35,144 nt of DNA, from contig CAIQPR010000043.1 in the NCBI GenBank assembly GCA_903873775.1, forward strand, positions 1 through 35,144, given 5' to 3'. The number at the start of each line of letters is the position of its first letter. Position 1 is the first letter of the stretch. Source of the DNA: an uncultured Actinomycetes bacterium. Lineage in GTDB: Bacteria > Actinomycetota > Acidimicrobiia > Acidimicrobiales > RAAP-2. Shown here one piece after another: positions 34,190 through 35,144 of the stretch. Position numbers and translations under genes: made by a program. Under the pieces are notes generated by a model, which made no database searches, was not told where the DNA came from, and saw nothing but the letters and a program-made list of their open reading frames with translations.

Positions 34190-35144
34190 ATGAACCACTT
34201 CATTGCCGGCATCTCCACCGTGTCGCTCGCGAGATGGCAATTCGCGATCACCACGGTGTTCCATTTCCTGTTCGTCCCCCTGACGATCGGACTGGGTCTC
34301 CTCGTGGCGATCCTGCAGACCGTCGCGTACAAGAGAAAAGATGACTCCTACGACCGCATGGCGCGCTTCTTCGGGAAACTCTTCCTGATCAACTTCGCCA
34401 TTGGCGTAGTGACGGGCATTGTCCAAGAATTCCAGTTCGGCATGGACTGGTCGCGCTACAGCGTGTTCGTCGGCAACATCTTCGGCGCGCCACTCGCGAT
34501 TGAGGGTCTCCTGGCCTTCTTTATGGAGTCGACCTTCCTCGGCGTGTGGATCTTCGGACGCGGTCGTGTGTCGCCGCGGGTGCACCTCGCCAGTATCTGG
34601 CTCGCGAGCCTCGGCACCTTCTTGTCGGCCGTGTTCATCATCGCGGCGAACTCCTGGATGCAGCACCCGGTGGGCTACAAGATCATCACCGTTCACGGCC
34701 AGAAGCAGGCCATCATGACCAACTTCTGGGCCGTGGTGACGAACTCCACCTTCTTCGGGGCCTATTTCCACGTGGTCTTCGGCGCCATCTTGACGGCGTC
34801 GGTCTTCATGTTGGCGATTGCCGCGTACCACCTGCGTCGAGGGAATTCGACGCTCGACTTCGGCAAAGTCGCCCGCGTGGCCATTGTCGTCACGGTGCTC
34901 GCGGGAGCGGGCACCATCTTCCTCGGCGACACCCAGGCCAAGCAGATGGAGCAGCAGCAGCCCATGAAGATGGCCGCCGCCGAAGCTCTCTACAACACAG
35001 AGACCGGCGCGTCGTTCTCGCTGTTGACCATCGGCAACCTGTCGGGCAACCCGGTCTTCCAAATCCGCGTGCCCCACTTACTTAGTGTTCTCGCCACCAA
35101 CAGCTGGAACGGCGAGGTCAAGGGCATCAACCAACTCCAGAAGG
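34190..35144 (+). CDS. cydA: Cytochrome bd ubiquinol oxidase subunit I (partial, runs off right edge)
   Basis: The first 318 codons are present. The protein is the heme-carrying subunit of cytochrome bd, a high-affinity terminal oxidase in the membrane. Visible features are the heme-ligand His in FAITTVFHFLFVPLTIGL (H25), GIVQEFQFGMDW, the glutamates in APLAIEGLLAFFMEST, NSWMQHPVGYK, a second heme His in GAYFHVVFGA, and FQIRVPHLLSVLATNSWNG. There is no Shine-Dalgarno before the ATG. TACCTT ends 7 bases upstream, so the mRNA is probably leaderless. A DevR-type box lies at about -44. The bd oxidase is usually used at low oxygen, which fits its place after a DevS/DevR-like pair. cydB and cydDC, if present, lie beyond the window. 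Confidence 0.97.
   Translation, partial: MNHFIAGISTVSLARWQFAITTVFHFLFVPLTIGLGLLVAILQTVAYKRKDDSYDRMARFFGKLFLINFAIGVVTGIVQEFQFGMDWSRYSVFVGNIFGAPLAIEGLLAFFMESTFLGVWIFGRGRVSPRVHLASIWLASLGTFLSAVFIIAANSWMQHPVGYKIITVHGQKQAIMTNFWAVVTNSTFFGAYFHVVFGAILTASVFMLAIAAYHLRRGNSTLDFGKVARVAIVVTVLAGAGTIFLGDTQAKQMEQQQPMKMAAAEALYNTETGASFSLLTIGNLSGNPVFQIRVPHLLSVLATNSWNGEVKGINQLQK

Noticed and set aside
34181..35077. 298-codon open frame on the minus strand opposite cydA
   Set aside because: Its composition is strongly polar (His/Glu/Asp/Arg), as expected from the reverse of a membrane protein gene, and cydA is certain on the plus strand.

Overview
The window is high-GC (about 59-60 % by eye) and carries the end of the str-spc-alpha ribosomal cluster running into the rplM-rpsI-glmM-glmS-acpS-nnr-alr-tsaE-tsaB-rimI-tsaD-groES-groEL order known from Actinomycetota. 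GTG and TTG starts are frequent, some genes look leaderless, and a DevS/DevR-like pair is present. This points to an actinobacterium, possibly a deep lineage such as Acidimicrobiia. The class-level guess is inference.

Region 1 (1-10528) is an exopolysaccharide locus. It holds a secreted fibronectin-III protein cut by the left edge, a DUF4012 membrane protein, an initiating sugar-phosphate transferase, a tightly packed minus-strand block (GT2, Wzy-like polymerase, GT4, Wzx-like flippase), a Wzz/BY-kinase fusion and a hexapeptide acetyltransferase. The acetyltransferase is split by a frameshift in a run of seven C. These genes would together start, build, flip, polymerise, length-control and acetylate a surface polysaccharide.

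Region 2 (10540-12659) is the groES-groEL operon. A bidirectional terminator lies at one end and two tandem CIRCE-like operators at the other, with a strong hairpin between the two genes. A plus-strand short-chain dehydrogenase follows.

Region 3 (13473-28355) is an unbroken run of 19 minus-strand genes from infA to pdxH. It covers translation (infA, rpmJ, rpsM, rpsK, rpsD, rpoA, rplQ, truA, rplM, rpsI), amino-sugar and cell-wall precursors (glmM, glmS, alr), acyl-carrier activation (acpS), NAD(P)HX repair, a family-4 uracil-DNA glycosylase, tRNA t6A synthesis (tsaE, tsaB, tsaD) with rimI, and pdxH. Most junctions overlap or are a few bases apart. infA appears to start at CTG.

Region 4 (28554-35144) is on the plus strand: a DUF3293 protein, a polar amino-acid ABC transporter, a PPOX-fold flavoprotein, a DevS-like GAF histidine kinase, a DevR-like regulator and the start of cydA. 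Two near-identical DevR-type boxes, GGGAC-N6-CCCTAC, lie before the flavoprotein and before cydA, at almost the same distance from an ATG. This suggests a compact redox- or oxygen-responsive module. A perfect 12-bp hairpin hides the permease start codon and puts the stop codon of the binding-protein gene in its tetraloop.

No tRNA, rRNA, CRISPR array, insertion sequence or phage gene was seen.
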